Shown: positions 17,867-26,949, counted from the first letter of the stretch. The stretch: 64,000 bases of DNA from Gynuella sp050296195 (GCF_050296195.1 NZ_JBNKRB010000005.1), one strand, 5' to 3'. Notes: generated by a model from the letters alone, not told the origin. Numbers and translations: made by a program.

Positions 17867-18550
17867 TCAGTCCTTCAGTACGCCTTTGTTTTCTTCCACC
17901 AGGTCCTGTGCTTCGTGAGCACTGATCAGCATGCTGCGCTTGTTAAACAGAATGGCCAGAAAAGCCTGCCAGGAACGATAAACCAGCAGCGACAGTCCGA
18001 TCGGTAAAATCACCAGCAATAACCAGCGCTGTACCCGCGGTTTGACATCAAACATCTGCTGAATGTATTCCGGATAACGCAATTCTTCGGCACCAATATT
18101 AATCTTGTACATTTTAGCCCAGTACTCAATGGCTCCACCCTTCACATCAACCCCCATGGCAGCAACCCAGGCGGAGTCTAGCAGAATGAGACCGTACATC
18201 ATGGCAGCCAGTGCCCCCAATAAAGACAAAGCCTTTGCAGCGGGCCGGGGCACCCTGTTAAGGACAATATCGACACCCAAATGAATACCGGTCTTAATAC
18301 CATAACTCATACCCAGCAAAATCAACCATGAAAAGGCGATCGTGTTAAATTCCAGCGCCGCCGACCAACCGGCATTAAATCCGTAACGGGCAATTACCTG
18401 ACCAAAGGAAACACACATAATCGAAGAAATCACCAGTACCAGCAGGTTCTCCTCCAGCCTGGCCATAAAGTTGGGAAATAGTTTTTCCAGTCCCCACAAC
18501 AACAGAATGAAAATCAATAAATAGATATGTGGCCAATACGCCATCATCAC
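17867..18550 (-). CDS. TRAP transporter small permease (DctQ type)
   Basis: This 227-residue protein has four or five membrane helices and the conserved mid-protein segment EFNTIAFSWLILLGMSYGIKTGIHLGVDIVL of DctQ proteins. It is longer than the usual 160-180 residues owing to a soluble insert around residues 120-170. It partners the large permease, whose gene starts 4 bases beyond its stop. A 108-base spacer with a strong hairpin separates it from the binding-protein gene upstream. Confidence 0.92.
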   Translation of the reverse strand: MMMAYWPHIYLLIFILLLWGLEKLFPNFMARLEENLLVLVISSIMCVSFGQVIARYGFNAGWSAALEFNTIAFSWLILLGMSYGIKTGIHLGVDIVLNRVPRPAAKALSLLGALAAMMYGLILLDSAWVAAMGVDVKGGAIEYWAKMYKINIGAEELRYPEYIQQMFDVKPRVQRWLLLVILPIGLSLLVYRSWQAFLAILFNKRSMLISAHEAQDLVEENKGVLKD

Positions 18551-18600
18551 GTTTACCTCTAACAGCAGGAGAAGACCCTGACCCTGGGTATAGAACTAAC

Positions 18601-18624
18601 GTCCGATGGCAATAGCCATCGGAC
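18601..18624 (-). promoter_or_regulatory. Intercistronic stem-loop between dctP and dctQ
   Basis: A perfect 10-bp stem (GTCCGATGGC with its complement) and a 4-base AATA loop have no T-run. Its place between the binding-protein gene and the permease genes fits a processing or attenuation element that gives extra binding-protein mRNA, as in other transporter operons. Confidence 0.6.
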
Positions 18625-18658
18625 AGGTCACATTGACATTACAGGATTGTTTAAATGA

Positions 18659-19654
18659 TCACGCGCCAGCGGCTGCGTTAATCAGATTTTTACCGATGTC
18701 TTTTTCAAATTTCTTCCAGACAGGCTTCATAGCATCAACCCACTGCTGTCTCTGAGCATCGGTCAGAACATTAATTTTACCGCCCGCTTTCAGGATGTTT
18801 GCACGGTTGGTGGCTTCCGCTACTTTCACGTCCTGGTTCGCCTGCTGAGTCACTTCATCGGCAATCTGCAGGAATTTGGCACGGGTATCATCATCCAGAC
18901 TATCCAGGAATTCAGTGGATGTCATGAACAGATAGGCTAATAACTGATGGTTGGTTTCAGTAATGCTGTCCTGAACTTCGAAGAATTTTTTGGTGTAAAT
19001 GTTAGACCAGGTATTTTCCTGCCCATCGACAACACCAGTCTGCAACGCACCATATACTTCAGAAAACGCCATTGGCTGCGGTGATGCTCCCATTGCAGAG
19101 ATCATAGCTTTGGCGACATCGGAAGTCTGAACCCGGAATTTCAAACCATTAGCATCGCTAGGTACGAGCAACGGCTTGTTGGCGGAAAAGTACTTCATAC
19201 CGGACATCCAGTAACCCAATCCCACAAAACCAACATCTTCCATTTCATGGAGCAGTTGTTGCCCATCTTTGGTTTTGGTGAAACGAATTGCCTGATCCAT
19301 ATCCTTGAAAATAAATGGCAGATCAAACACGCCATATTTAGGGGTATAAGAACCAAACTTGGCCAGAGATGGCGCCAGTATCTGCACATCTCCCAATAAC
19401 AGCGCTTCAAGCTCTTTACTATCACCAAACAACGTGGAGTTTGGATAAACCTCGACACACATTTTACCATCAAGTTCTTTGTTGATCCGTTCTGCAAACT
19501 TGTTCGAGGCAACCACTTTCGGGTGAGTCGTGCCGCCGGTTACATGACTCAACTTAGCGACGATTTCGCCACTGTCACAGCCATCAGAAGCACTCGCGAA
19601 TGTTGCAGATACAGACACAGCCAAGGCAGACACTGCCATACAGAATTTATTCAT
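18659..19654 (-). CDS. TRAP transporter periplasmic binding protein (DctP type)
   Basis: This 331-residue protein has a signal peptide (cut near ASA, residue 22) and the DctP-family hallmarks: KLSHVTGGTTHPKVVASNKFAERI, YPNSTLFGDSKELEALLLGDVQI, and the substrate-orienting Arg in LKFRVQTSDVAKAMISAMGASPQPMAFSEVYGALQTGVVDGQENT. The Arg clamps a carboxylate group in characterised members, so the ligand is likely an organic acid. It is first in the operon with dctQ and dctM and has a sigma54-like promoter upstream. The divergent aspartoacylase hints at an N-acylated amino acid, which is inference. Confidence 0.93.
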   Translation of the reverse strand: MNKFCMAVSALAVSVSATFASASDGCDSGEIVAKLSHVTGGTTHPKVVASNKFAERINKELDGKMCVEVYPNSTLFGDSKELEALLLGDVQILAPSLAKFGSYTPKYGVFDLPFIFKDMDQAIRFTKTKDGQQLLHEMEDVGFVGLGYWMSGMKYFSANKPLLVPSDANGLKFRVQTSDVAKAMISAMGASPQPMAFSEVYGALQTGVVDGQENTWSNIYTKKFFEVQDSITETNHQLLAYLFMTSTEFLDSLDDDTRAKFLQIADEVTQQANQDVKVAEATNRANILKAGGKINVLTDAQRQQWVDAMKPVWKKFEKDIGKNLINAAAGA

Positions 19655-19731
19655 TACATCTTCTCCAACCTGGTAGTTGTTATTTTTATTTAATCAGAAA
19701 CAACTGATTTAATAGAGCGAGTGAATCACAA

Positions 19732-19748
19732 TGCAGAATGGGTGCCAA
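19732..19748 (-). promoter_or_regulatory. Sigma54 (RpoN) promoter of the TRAP operon
   Basis: On the minus strand TTGGCACCCATTCTGCA matches the -24/-12 consensus (TGGCAC-N5-TTGC) with exact 10-base spacing between GG and GC. The one deviation is C for T before TGC. It lies about 80 bases before the dctP start. Sigma54 control, with a DctD-like activator, is common for dicarboxylate transport; no activator gene is in the window. Confidence 0.6.
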
Positions 19749-19822
19749 ATCATCATTTCCATGACTTAACCCAGCTATCCTGTCGTTTAGCAACGAAAAC
19801 CGAAAAAGACTCTTCATTAATT

Positions 19823-19840
19823 TGGGTGAAAATCCACCCA
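19823..19840. promoter_or_regulatory. Inverted repeat, candidate enhancer for the sigma54 promoter
   Basis: TGGGTG, a 6-base spacer and CACCCA form a perfect dyad about 75-90 bases upstream of the putative -24/-12 element. This is the distance expected for an enhancer-binding protein. Another CACCCA occurs at about 19867. It could equally serve the divergent aspartoacylase. Confidence 0.4.
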
Positions 19841-19934
19841 TTTATTAAAATAAATGTACCGAGAATCACCCAAATACTTTCAATCTGATTACGGTATGAT
19901 TACCCAATCATTCCAAATGTTTCAGGAAACGGTT

Positions 19935-20819
19935 ATGGACTCAATCAAATCTGTTGTCATTGTCGGCGGTACCCATGGTAATGAATTAACAGGTATCCAT
20001 CTGCTCAGACGATGGGAACAAAAACCACAGGAAATTAATCGCGGCAGTTTTGTTACTGAAACACTACTCGCCAATCCCCGCGCCCATGCCATGAACTGTC
20101 GTTATATCGACCAGGACCTGAACCGCCAATTCGCTATCCAGGATCTAGCCAATCCAACGTTACCCGGCTATGAACAGAACCGGGCCAAAGCGATCAATCA
20201 GTTGATTGGCCCTAAACAGGATCCGGCTCGTGATTTTATTATTGATCTGCATACCACTACGGCTAACATGGGTATTACCATTGTGATCAACAGTCTGAAC
20301 CCGATTGTCAGACGCGCTGCCGTACAGGTGCAGAAGACCGTGCCTAACGTAACGCTGTTTTATCAGGAAGTGGATCGTATGGAAGATAACTTCATGATTT
20401 CCATCGCTCGCATCGGTGGACTGATCATTGAAGTCGGTCCGGTCGCACAAGGCTGTCTGCGGGCGGATATCTTTGAAGCCAGCAGATTAGCCACCCATGC
20501 AGTTCTGGATTATCTGCATTTGACCAACATCGGCAAAGCGCCCGAGTTGCCTGAAACAGCCAGTGGATTCCAGTTTGTGAAGAAGGTCAAAATGCCTGAA
20601 GATGAACAGGGCAACCTCATCGGCATGATTCACCCCAATGTACAGGATAAGGATTTTCAGCCTCTGAATCCCGGTGACCCACTGTTTTTACTGCAAAACG
20701 GGGATACCGTGTTTTATCAGGATGAGCCCGGCTTATGTCCGGCGTTTGTTAACGAGGCCGCATACTACGACCAACACCATGGTCTGAGCCTTCTTAAGCG
20801 TATAGAGTTTGAAGTCTAA
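19935..20819 (+). CDS. Aspartoacylase-type N-acyl-amino-acid deacylase
   Basis: This 294-residue protein of the aspartoacylase (AspA/AstE, M14-like) family shows the zinc ligands in GGTHGNE (near residue 15) and DLHTT (near residue 100). It also has the substrate-binding NPRAHAMNCRYIDQDLNRQF. Enzymes of this subfamily cleave N-acetyl-L-aspartate to acetate and aspartate. I choose the ATG at 19935, where the conserved KSVVIVGGTHGNE begins; three upstream in-frame ATGs have no better support. It is divergent from the TRAP operon, so the pair may import and deacylate an acyl-amino acid. Confidence 0.88.
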   Translation: MDSIKSVVIVGGTHGNELTGIHLLRRWEQKPQEINRGSFVTETLLANPRAHAMNCRYIDQDLNRQFAIQDLANPTLPGYEQNRAKAINQLIGPKQDPARDFIIDLHTTTANMGITIVINSLNPIVRRAAVQVQKTVPNVTLFYQEVDRMEDNFMISIARIGGLIIEVGPVAQGCLRADIFEASRLATHAVLDYLHLTNIGKAPELPETASGFQFVKKVKMPEDEQGNLIGMIHPNVQDKDFQPLNPGDPLFLLQNGDTVFYQDEPGLCPAFVNEAAYYDQHHGLSLLKRIEFEV

Positions 20820-20879
20820 AAGTTATCCGGATGCCTGACTGGTGTTTCAGGCATCCTTCAATGAAGGAGATTTACCCAT

Positions 20880-21581
20880 ATGGAAATCAACATCATCATT
20901 CTATCTACGGTTATCGCCCTGCTGGTTTTCTGGTTCTTACGTCAGCGTAGAAGCAGCCGTCTTCAATATATCGAAAACTACCAGTTCCATCCCGGGCTGG
21001 AAAAAAAACTACGTAAGGTCTACCCCCACCTTAATAATGATCAGATAGAATTGGTATTCCGTGCTATGCGTGATTATTTTTACATTTGCCATCAGGCTAA
21101 ACGCAAAATGGTGGCCATGCCTTCACAAGTAGTGGATGTACTCTGGCATGAATTTATTCTTACAACCCGGGCCTATGAACTGTTCTGTCAGAAGGCCTTC
21201 GGATATTTTCTACACCACACCCCCACAGAAGCGATGAATACCCCCGTTCACGCACAGGAAGGCATTAAGCGCACTTGGCGCCTGGCTTGTCATAAAGCCA
21301 GAATCAGACCGGATAAACCAAGCCGACTCCCACTATTGTTTGCAATAGATAGCCAGCTTCAGATTGACGATGGCTTTAAATATTCTCTGAACTGCAGTAA
21401 TCCATTGTCTCCCAATTATGGCGTCGGCTTCTGTGCCGGCGACATCGGTTGTTCGTCAGGATGTGTAGGTGACTCGGGGAGTTCCTCTGGTCATGGTGGT
21501 TTCTTTGACAGTTTTGGTGATTCCGGCGGCAGTGGCTGCGGTAGCAGTTGCGGGGGTGGCTGTGGAGGCGGTGGCGACTGA
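20880..21581 (+). CDS. Membrane protein with GRDP-like domain and Cys/Gly-rich tail
   Basis: This 233-residue protein has an N-terminal membrane helix (residues 4-21), then a helical domain with VVDVLWHEFILTTRAYELFCQKAFGYFLHHTP. That segment resembles the conserved core of glycine-rich-domain (DUF1399-like) proteins. The last roughly 60 residues switch to a Gly, Ser and Cys-rich tail with about nine Cys. AAGGAG precedes the ATG by 9 bases. The tail could bind metal or form disulfides; this is a guess from composition. It follows the aspartoacylase by 60 bases and may share its transcript. Confidence 0.75.
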   Translation: MEINIIILSTVIALLVFWFLRQRRSSRLQYIENYQFHPGLEKKLRKVYPHLNNDQIELVFRAMRDYFYICHQAKRKMVAMPSQVVDVLWHEFILTTRAYELFCQKAFGYFLHHTPTEAMNTPVHAQEGIKRTWRLACHKARIRPDKPSRLPLLFAIDSQLQIDDGFKYSLNCSNPLSPNYGVGFCAGDIGCSSGCVGDSGSSSGHGGFFDSFGDSGGSGCGSSCGGGCGGGGD

Positions 21582-21743
21582 GATCCAGTATTTGTTTCTG
21601 CATCATTGAATGAACAGCAAAATTATTTATCGAAGAAGTGCGAATGCATCGACCATGACTTATAGTCATGTATCAACATTATTCTGATGCGAAGCTTTTA
21701 ATATTAACGGTTTCCGTTTCAACAAATTTTCACGCAGGTCATT

Positions 21744-22676
21744 ATGTATCGACTCCATATCATTCTTTTTGCCATTATCAGTCTGTCAGGCTGCAAGACC
21801 GACGGTGGCTTTGACGAGCCCACCACTACAGACAAAGACGATGTCGTTGACGGGCCCATCACTACAGACAAACATGAAACCATTGTAAGAACTGACAATT
21901 TTGGTACGGATTCATCGCTCTGGGATTCCCGTATGCAGAAGGGTGCCAGCATAATTTTTGGTGACACCGACAGCCATGCGGAGGACGGTCATATCCTGTC
22001 ACTGGTGTTTCCCGGCAATCCGTCCCTGGGAAGCACAGATCGCACCTCACCTGCATTTGCCACAGAAGTCTGGACTCAGCAGACCTTGCATTATGGCCGC
22101 TATGAAATGAACGTCCAGTTTGCCCAGTGTGCCAATGACGAGGAGGTTGTCAGCGGCATCTTCACCTATTACCACAATGGCGAAGACCTGAACCAAAACG
22201 GACTTGAGGACAATTCTGAAATAGATATCGAATATTTGTGCGGCGAGCCAAATCTACTGTGGTTGACCACCTGGACTGACGACGACAACAGTGGTTTTCG
22301 TAAAAAGACCCGTAGCATTAACATGAGTACCGGAGAAATGTATCAGACTCCCGATGGCGGTGAAGACAATTACGACACTGAATACGCCGGCAATCTGACA
22401 AGTATACGTTTGGCTGATTTTCCCGCAGCACAAACTTACTATCATCTCGGGTTCGAATGGTACGAAGATCATGTACGCTGGTTTATGGTTATGGATGACC
22501 AGGAAATCACACTCTGGGATATGACGGACCAAACTATGGTTCCGCAACATGCAGCAAACTTCATGCTAAACGTCTGGCACGCCGCAACACATTGGTCCAC
22601 CGGCGAAGCTGGCAATTACCCGGACAATAACAGCACGCTGAAAGTTGACTGGTTCAATTATCAGCCGTTTGACTGA
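21744..22676 (+). CDS. Glycoside hydrolase family 16 lipoprotein
   Basis: This 310-residue protein has a lipoprotein signal ending in LSGC (Cys 17), a short Asp/Thr linker containing a TTDK repeat, and a GH16 beta-jelly-roll domain. The catalytic signature reads SEIDIEYLC (ExDxE pattern, with the two Glu and central Asp as nucleophile, acid/base and helper). Family members cleave beta-1,3(4)-glucans, agar or carrageenan; the exact glycan cannot be told here. It would sit on the outer membrane. Together with the GH81 enzyme at 36.8 kb it points to laminarin-type beta-1,3-glucan use. Confidence 0.88.
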   Translation: MYRLHIILFAIISLSGCKTDGGFDEPTTTDKDDVVDGPITTDKHETIVRTDNFGTDSSLWDSRMQKGASIIFGDTDSHAEDGHILSLVFPGNPSLGSTDRTSPAFATEVWTQQTLHYGRYEMNVQFAQCANDEEVVSGIFTYYHNGEDLNQNGLEDNSEIDIEYLCGEPNLLWLTTWTDDDNSGFRKKTRSINMSTGEMYQTPDGGEDNYDTEYAGNLTSIRLADFPAAQTYYHLGFEWYEDHVRWFMVMDDQEITLWDMTDQTMVPQHAANFMLNVWHAATHWSTGEAGNYPDNNSTLKVDWFNYQPFD

Positions 22677-22705
22677 GCCTGATTGTCCTAACCGGAGCCG
22701 GGGCA

Positions 22706-23080
22706 TTGACCCACTATGATGAATACCCTGAAATCAGGGAGGTCCAGCAGCAGCCAGACATGGTGACTCTGCAGATGTTTATACCGGCAACCCTAAGGTA
22801 TCTCGCCAAAGCTGCAACTACGGTTACTACATTGCCAGGAATACTGCAATTACAGTGGGTCATCCACTATGCAAACATTTATTTTCCATTACATGAATGC
22901 AATGCCAACGTGGTTGAAACTCTGCACTATCTGACTGCCATACCGGCCGGTCAGACCATCTGGCTGACACTGGAACACAGGCCCACTAATCATATTCACT
23001 TCACATATCACCAGGGTGCCACGATTTTTTCATCCGGACAGTTGCGCTTTTCCGGCAATGTTAAGCTCAGCCTGGAATGA
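22706..23080 (+). CDS. ApeI-like hotdog-fold dehydratase homologue
   Basis: This 124-residue protein resembles the 3-hydroxyacyl-ACP dehydratase/thioesterase-like ApeI proteins of aryl-polyene clusters: LPGILQLQWVIHYANIYF in the central helix and a closing FSSGQLRFSG strand. The His-Phe of the usual HFPxxPxLPG motif is replaced by KAATTVTTLPG, so catalysis is doubtful. The start is a TTG with GGAG 8 bases upstream; an internal ATG at 22760 would cut the first strand. The following LolA- and MMPL-type genes are usual partners in such clusters. Confidence 0.7.
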   Translation: MTHYDEYPEIREVQQQPDMVTLQMFIPATLRYLAKAATTVTTLPGILQLQWVIHYANIYFPLHECNANVVETLHYLTAIPAGQTIWLTLEHRPTNHIHFTYHQGATIFSSGQLRFSGNVKLSLE

Positions 23081-23188
23081 ATGGGAACGGTCTGGCAAGA
23101 TAGCCACCCTGCTGGCGTCATCAATACCAGCCAAAACACGATTGTCCTTACCAAACATGGTTTAGGAAGTACGAGGTACCTGTAAGAA

Positions 23189-23809
23189 ATGCGCATCTGG
23201 CTGTCACTGATTATTTTGTTCCTGGCGTCACCGGCTTGGTCGGCAGCTGATTTCAGTGATTTCACTCCTATAGATCCTCAGGAGATCCCAGCAATAACGG
23301 ACTTACAGGTCACCACAACGGGCAAGGGAAGGTTCACAGAAGCCAGAACAATTCCGGCGTTGAATAAACCAATACTGTCCAGCGGATATTTCATTTACCG
23401 ACAACCGCAAGGGCTGTTATGGATTTCTGAACAACCGAGATCATCATCAACACTGGTCACTGAAACCGGTGTCTATGAGCTTCAGAACGATGGCGTTTAT
23501 CAGATAATTCCTGCAGGTGAACAAATAGGGGCGTTATTGAAAGCCACAATATTCAACAACTGGACTCCGTTGAGTCGATATTTTGAAATGTTCTTTAAAG
23601 GTGACCGACAATCCTGGTGCGTAGGCCTGAAAACCAAATCCTCTCAGGCACAATCAGTGCTGGAAGCAGTGAAAATCTGCGGTGATATTCATCCTAAGGA
23701 AGTAACGTTATTTCAAGCCAGAGGAGCGTCAACCATCATCAACTTGACGTTTATATCGGACCAGCTCTCTGAACAGGATACGTTAAAACTTGATGCAGCG
23801 ACTCAATAA
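23189..23809 (+). CDS. LolA-like outer-membrane lipoprotein carrier homologue
   Basis: This 206-residue protein has a signal peptide (MRIWLSLIILFLASPAWSA) and a LolA-like beta-sheet domain: GKGRFTEARTIPALNKPILSSGYFIYRQPQGLLWISEQPRSSS. Proteins of this subtype sit in polyene and lipid-export gene clusters rather than acting as the housekeeping LolA. It should work in the periplasm, carrying a lipid-like product. Its stop overlaps the start of the MMPL exporter gene by 20 bases, so the two are translationally linked. Confidence 0.8.
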   Translation: MRIWLSLIILFLASPAWSAADFSDFTPIDPQEIPAITDLQVTTTGKGRFTEARTIPALNKPILSSGYFIYRQPQGLLWISEQPRSSSTLVTETGVYELQNDGVYQIIPAGEQIGALLKATIFNNWTPLSRYFEMFFKGDRQSWCVGLKTKSSQAQSVLEAVKICGDIHPKEVTLFQARGASTIINLTFISDQLSEQDTLKLDAATQ

Positions 23810-26015
23810 CTGGTGGCTTCAACCCCTTGTCAGCCTTATTTTGCTGGCGCTTCTTTGGGGAGTAAAGCCGTTAACTCTACAGACTGATCTGCTTTCTCTG
23901 CTGCCACAGGAGTATTCATCCACATTGCAGCAGGCCATGCAGGAAAACATTTCCCAGACCCAGGCCCGCACGATCAACCTGTTATTATTAGCCGATAACC
24001 TGGAGACCGTCAGTCAGGCTGCCAATGTACTTCAACAGTTTTTACGGGAGCTGGATTTGGCCGAACCCACCGAGGGATCGTTTGAACCCTGGGTTAACAT
24101 GATTACCAGTCATCCCGGTGCATTTCTAACGCCTGAATACCTACAGGCACTGACCGCTCAGGACCCTGAACAAATTCATCTGCTATTTGAAACAGAGCTG
24201 AACCGTAACTTTTCTCCGTGGCTGGCCCGCAGCATCGATCAGGACAGCACGCTGGCCAGTGCTGCATTTTTGAACTCAGCCGCCAATGCATTTGATTTTC
24301 AGTCCAGAGCATGGCGACTCCGGCACGACCGACATGACTATGCAGCGTTATTTACATTGCAGCTGAAAACCAGCCTGGACACAGCTCAAGCCCAGCCGCT
24401 GATTGACGAGCTAGAGAATACCCTGGGGCAGCTTAAAACCCGATTTCCAGACATATCGATCTACAAATCCGGTTCCATCTTTCATGCATTGTTCACCACA
24501 GCCCAGGCCAAAAAAGAAATTTCTTTCTCCATTGGACTTTCATTACTGGCGATTACCATCCTGATTGTTGTGGTGTATCGCTCTGCCTGGCCGGCAGTTA
24601 TCTCACTACTGGTGCTGACTAATGCTGTTTTGGCTAGCCTTTTGGGCTTATTGATATTCTTTCAACAAGTACACCTGCTCAGTCTGGTATTTGCTGTATC
24701 GCTGCTTGGAATCGCCGGAGATTATGGTTTCCATGCCATGAGTACTGCCCGTCACCACCGGCTTTGGCTGAATAGGATCAAGGCTCCTCTGATGCTTGGC
24801 CTGTTGACGACCATTATCGGTTATCTGACATTTCAATTTACGCCGATTGCACTACTGCATCAGGTTGGAATATTTATGATTACCGGCCTACTGGGTGCAT
24901 TCCTAACGGTAACAGTCAGTGCCAAGCAGATCATTCAAAATATCCATCGCCGAACACCTGCCCATGAACGCCACCCGCTGTTACGCTCTCTGAACAATGC
25001 CGTCTATTCGTTCCGGTTATTGGTCAGTGTCTCCCTGATACTGATGCTTACAGCCGCTGCAGTATGGATGGGGCGTCCAGCATTTGACGATGACATGCAA
25101 TTGCTTTATTCCAAATCCACTACGCTGGCCAACGAAGCAAAAATCATTCAGCACTGGCGTGAGAACTACAGCCATCAGTATGTCTTTATCGACTCTCCCG
25201 AAGCCGAACGCGCCAGCGAAGCTCTGGATCATTTTGTCAATACTCTTGAACATGACGGTATCCAGACGCTGTCGCTACAGCCATTACTGAGAAATACCCA
25301 ACAGCAGCAGGAAGCAACAGCTTTAATGCTGGCCGCTAAAACAGCGGGTTTCCTGAACTTTATCCGTGACGACTACGGCCTTAAATTGCCGACATTCGAA
25401 GAAAAAGCAGCCTCTATTCAGGACCAGCTGGCGGCCCTGCCGGAATTATCCAGCAGCCTTTACGTCACCAACCATTCAGGTACAGGATTCAGTGTTCGTT
25501 TCAAGACCGACGACAATCTGCAGGAGATTAAACAGATCAGTAATCAACTGGGGCTGGTTTACGTCGATATTCCGGCTCAAATTTCAGCCAAGCTGGGTCA
25601 ATATCGGCAGCACCTGCTAACCCTGACAGGGATATCCGTGTTATTGGTCGCTGTGATTTTGTGGCTTCGTTATGGTTATCGCCGGGTAGCCTGGACTCTA
25701 ACCCCGATATTGCTGGCAATGGCGATTTCTTCCATCTGCACTGCTTTAATTTATGGAGAGCTGAACACTTTTCATTTGATTTCACAGTTACTGATTCTGG
25801 CACTGGGAATTGATTGTGTGGTTTTTTATGCAGACAAAGGACTCACGCACGAAGTTCAACAGTCGGTCCTGTTGTCGGCCGGATCCTCTGCTGCAGTGTT
25901 TACAATACTGGCCTGCAGCCATACCCCAGCCGTCGCCAGTTTCGGTCTCTCCATAGCCATTGGTCTGGCTGTCACCCTCGTACTTTCACCCATGGCAGCC
26001 TCCAAAGCAGAGTGA
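23790..26015 (+). CDS. MMPL/RND family lipid exporter
   Basis: This 741-residue inner-membrane protein has the RND/MMPL plan: one helix, a periplasmic loop (30-235), five helices (about 245-380), a helix near 410, a second loop and a closing five-helix block (610-735). The GIAGDYGFHAMS and GIDCVVFYADKG segments fit the transmembrane proton-relay helices of MMPL proteins. It would export a lipid-type product with the LolA-like protein. The start overlaps lolA. Partner biosynthesis genes (ketosynthases, acyl carrier proteins) of aryl-polyene clusters are absent here. Confidence 0.85.
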   Translation: MMQRLNNWWLQPLVSLILLALLWGVKPLTLQTDLLSLLPQEYSSTLQQAMQENISQTQARTINLLLLADNLETVSQAANVLQQFLRELDLAEPTEGSFEPWVNMITSHPGAFLTPEYLQALTAQDPEQIHLLFETELNRNFSPWLARSIDQDSTLASAAFLNSAANAFDFQSRAWRLRHDRHDYAALFTLQLKTSLDTAQAQPLIDELENTLGQLKTRFPDISIYKSGSIFHALFTTAQAKKEISFSIGLSLLAITILIVVVYRSAWPAVISLLVLTNAVLASLLGLLIFFQQVHLLSLVFAVSLLGIAGDYGFHAMSTARHHRLWLNRIKAPLMLGLLTTIIGYLTFQFTPIALLHQVGIFMITGLLGAFLTVTVSAKQIIQNIHRRTPAHERHPLLRSLNNAVYSFRLLVSVSLILMLTAAAVWMGRPAFDDDMQLLYSKSTTLANEAKIIQHWRENYSHQYVFIDSPEAERASEALDHFVNTLEHDGIQTLSLQPLLRNTQQQQEATALMLAAKTAGFLNFIRDDYGLKLPTFEEKAASIQDQLAALPELSSSLYVTNHSGTGFSVRFKTDDNLQEIKQISNQLGLVYVDIPAQISAKLGQYRQHLLTLTGISVLLVAVILWLRYGYRRVAWTLTPILLAMAISSICTALIYGELNTFHLISQLLILALGIDCVVFYADKGLTHEVQQSVLLSAGSSAAVFTILACSHTPAVASFGLSIAIGLAVTLVLSPMAASKAE

Positions 26016-26074
26016 TACTCTGATACTTCAAAGCTAAAGAATCCTATCCATTCGCCGTTTTCAGGAGAATATGT

Positions 26075-26878
26075 TTGATCACTCTAAATGTCATTGTTGC
26101 ATTGTTATTGCTGGGTGCTATTGTCGGTATTATGGCCGGATTACTCGGAATTGGTGGTGGTGGTATTATGGTTCCGGCACTCACAACGCTATTCTTATAT
26201 CAAGGAGTGGCGGTGGATGAAGTGGTACATCTGGCATTGGGAACATCGATGGCAGCCATCATAATCACATCCTTGTCCAGCCTGAGGGCGCACCATGCTA
26301 AAGGCAGTGTTCGGTGGGATATTGTTAAAACCATTACTCCGGGCATTATTCTTGGCACATTTGCCGCTACATTTCTGGCTTCCCATTTAAGCTCCAAGCC
26401 ACTGGCAATTTTCTTCAGCGTGTTCATGGCCTATATTTCGGTGCAAATGTTTTTGAATATCAAACCCAAGGAACATCGCGAACTGCCTGGCACGGCAGGA
26501 GTGCTGTCAGCTGGGGGCGTTATCGGTGGCGTTTCCGCATTGGTTTCTATTGGCGGCGGATCGCTGACAGTTCCCTATTTAACCTGGTGCAATATTCCGT
26601 TGAAAAACGCCATCGGAACATCCGCGGCCATTGGTCTACCGATTTCTATTGCGGGTACGATTGGCTATCTGATCAATGGCTGGTCAAACACATCGGCAGA
26701 GCATCTGACCATTGGTTTTATTTATATCCCTGCTGTCTTGATTATCTCAATCATGAGCTTTTTTACAGCACCAATAGGTGTCAGTCTTACTCACCGTCTG
26801 CCCGTTGGCACCCTGAAGAAGATATTTTCAGTGCTGCTCATTGCACTGAGTATAAAGATGGTCGCCTCGGTGCTATAA
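26075..26878 (+). CDS. TauE/SafE family sulfite/anion exporter
   Basis: This 267-residue protein has about eight membrane helices and both TauE signatures: GLLGIGGGGIMVPALTT in the first half and SIGGGSLTVPYL in the second. The family exports sulfite, sulfoacetate or related anions. The start is a TTG at 26075 with AGGAG 7 bases upstream; a nearby ATG at 26071 is out of frame. It lies 59 bases after the MMPL gene and may be co-transcribed, but no functional link is obvious. The substrate is unknown. Confidence 0.87.
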   Translation: MITLNVIVALLLLGAIVGIMAGLLGIGGGGIMVPALTTLFLYQGVAVDEVVHLALGTSMAAIIITSLSSLRAHHAKGSVRWDIVKTITPGIILGTFAATFLASHLSSKPLAIFFSVFMAYISVQMFLNIKPKEHRELPGTAGVLSAGGVIGGVSALVSIGGGSLTVPYLTWCNIPLKNAIGTSAAIGLPISIAGTIGYLINGWSNTSAEHLTIGFIYIPAVLIISIMSFFTAPIGVSLTHRLPVGTLKKIFSVLLIALSIKMVASVL

Positions 26879-26949
26879 ATCCTGATATTACTCACGCGAT
26901 CAACCTTGCCATCACTTTATACTGCATGACTTTTGTTGTGAGCCAGGCC

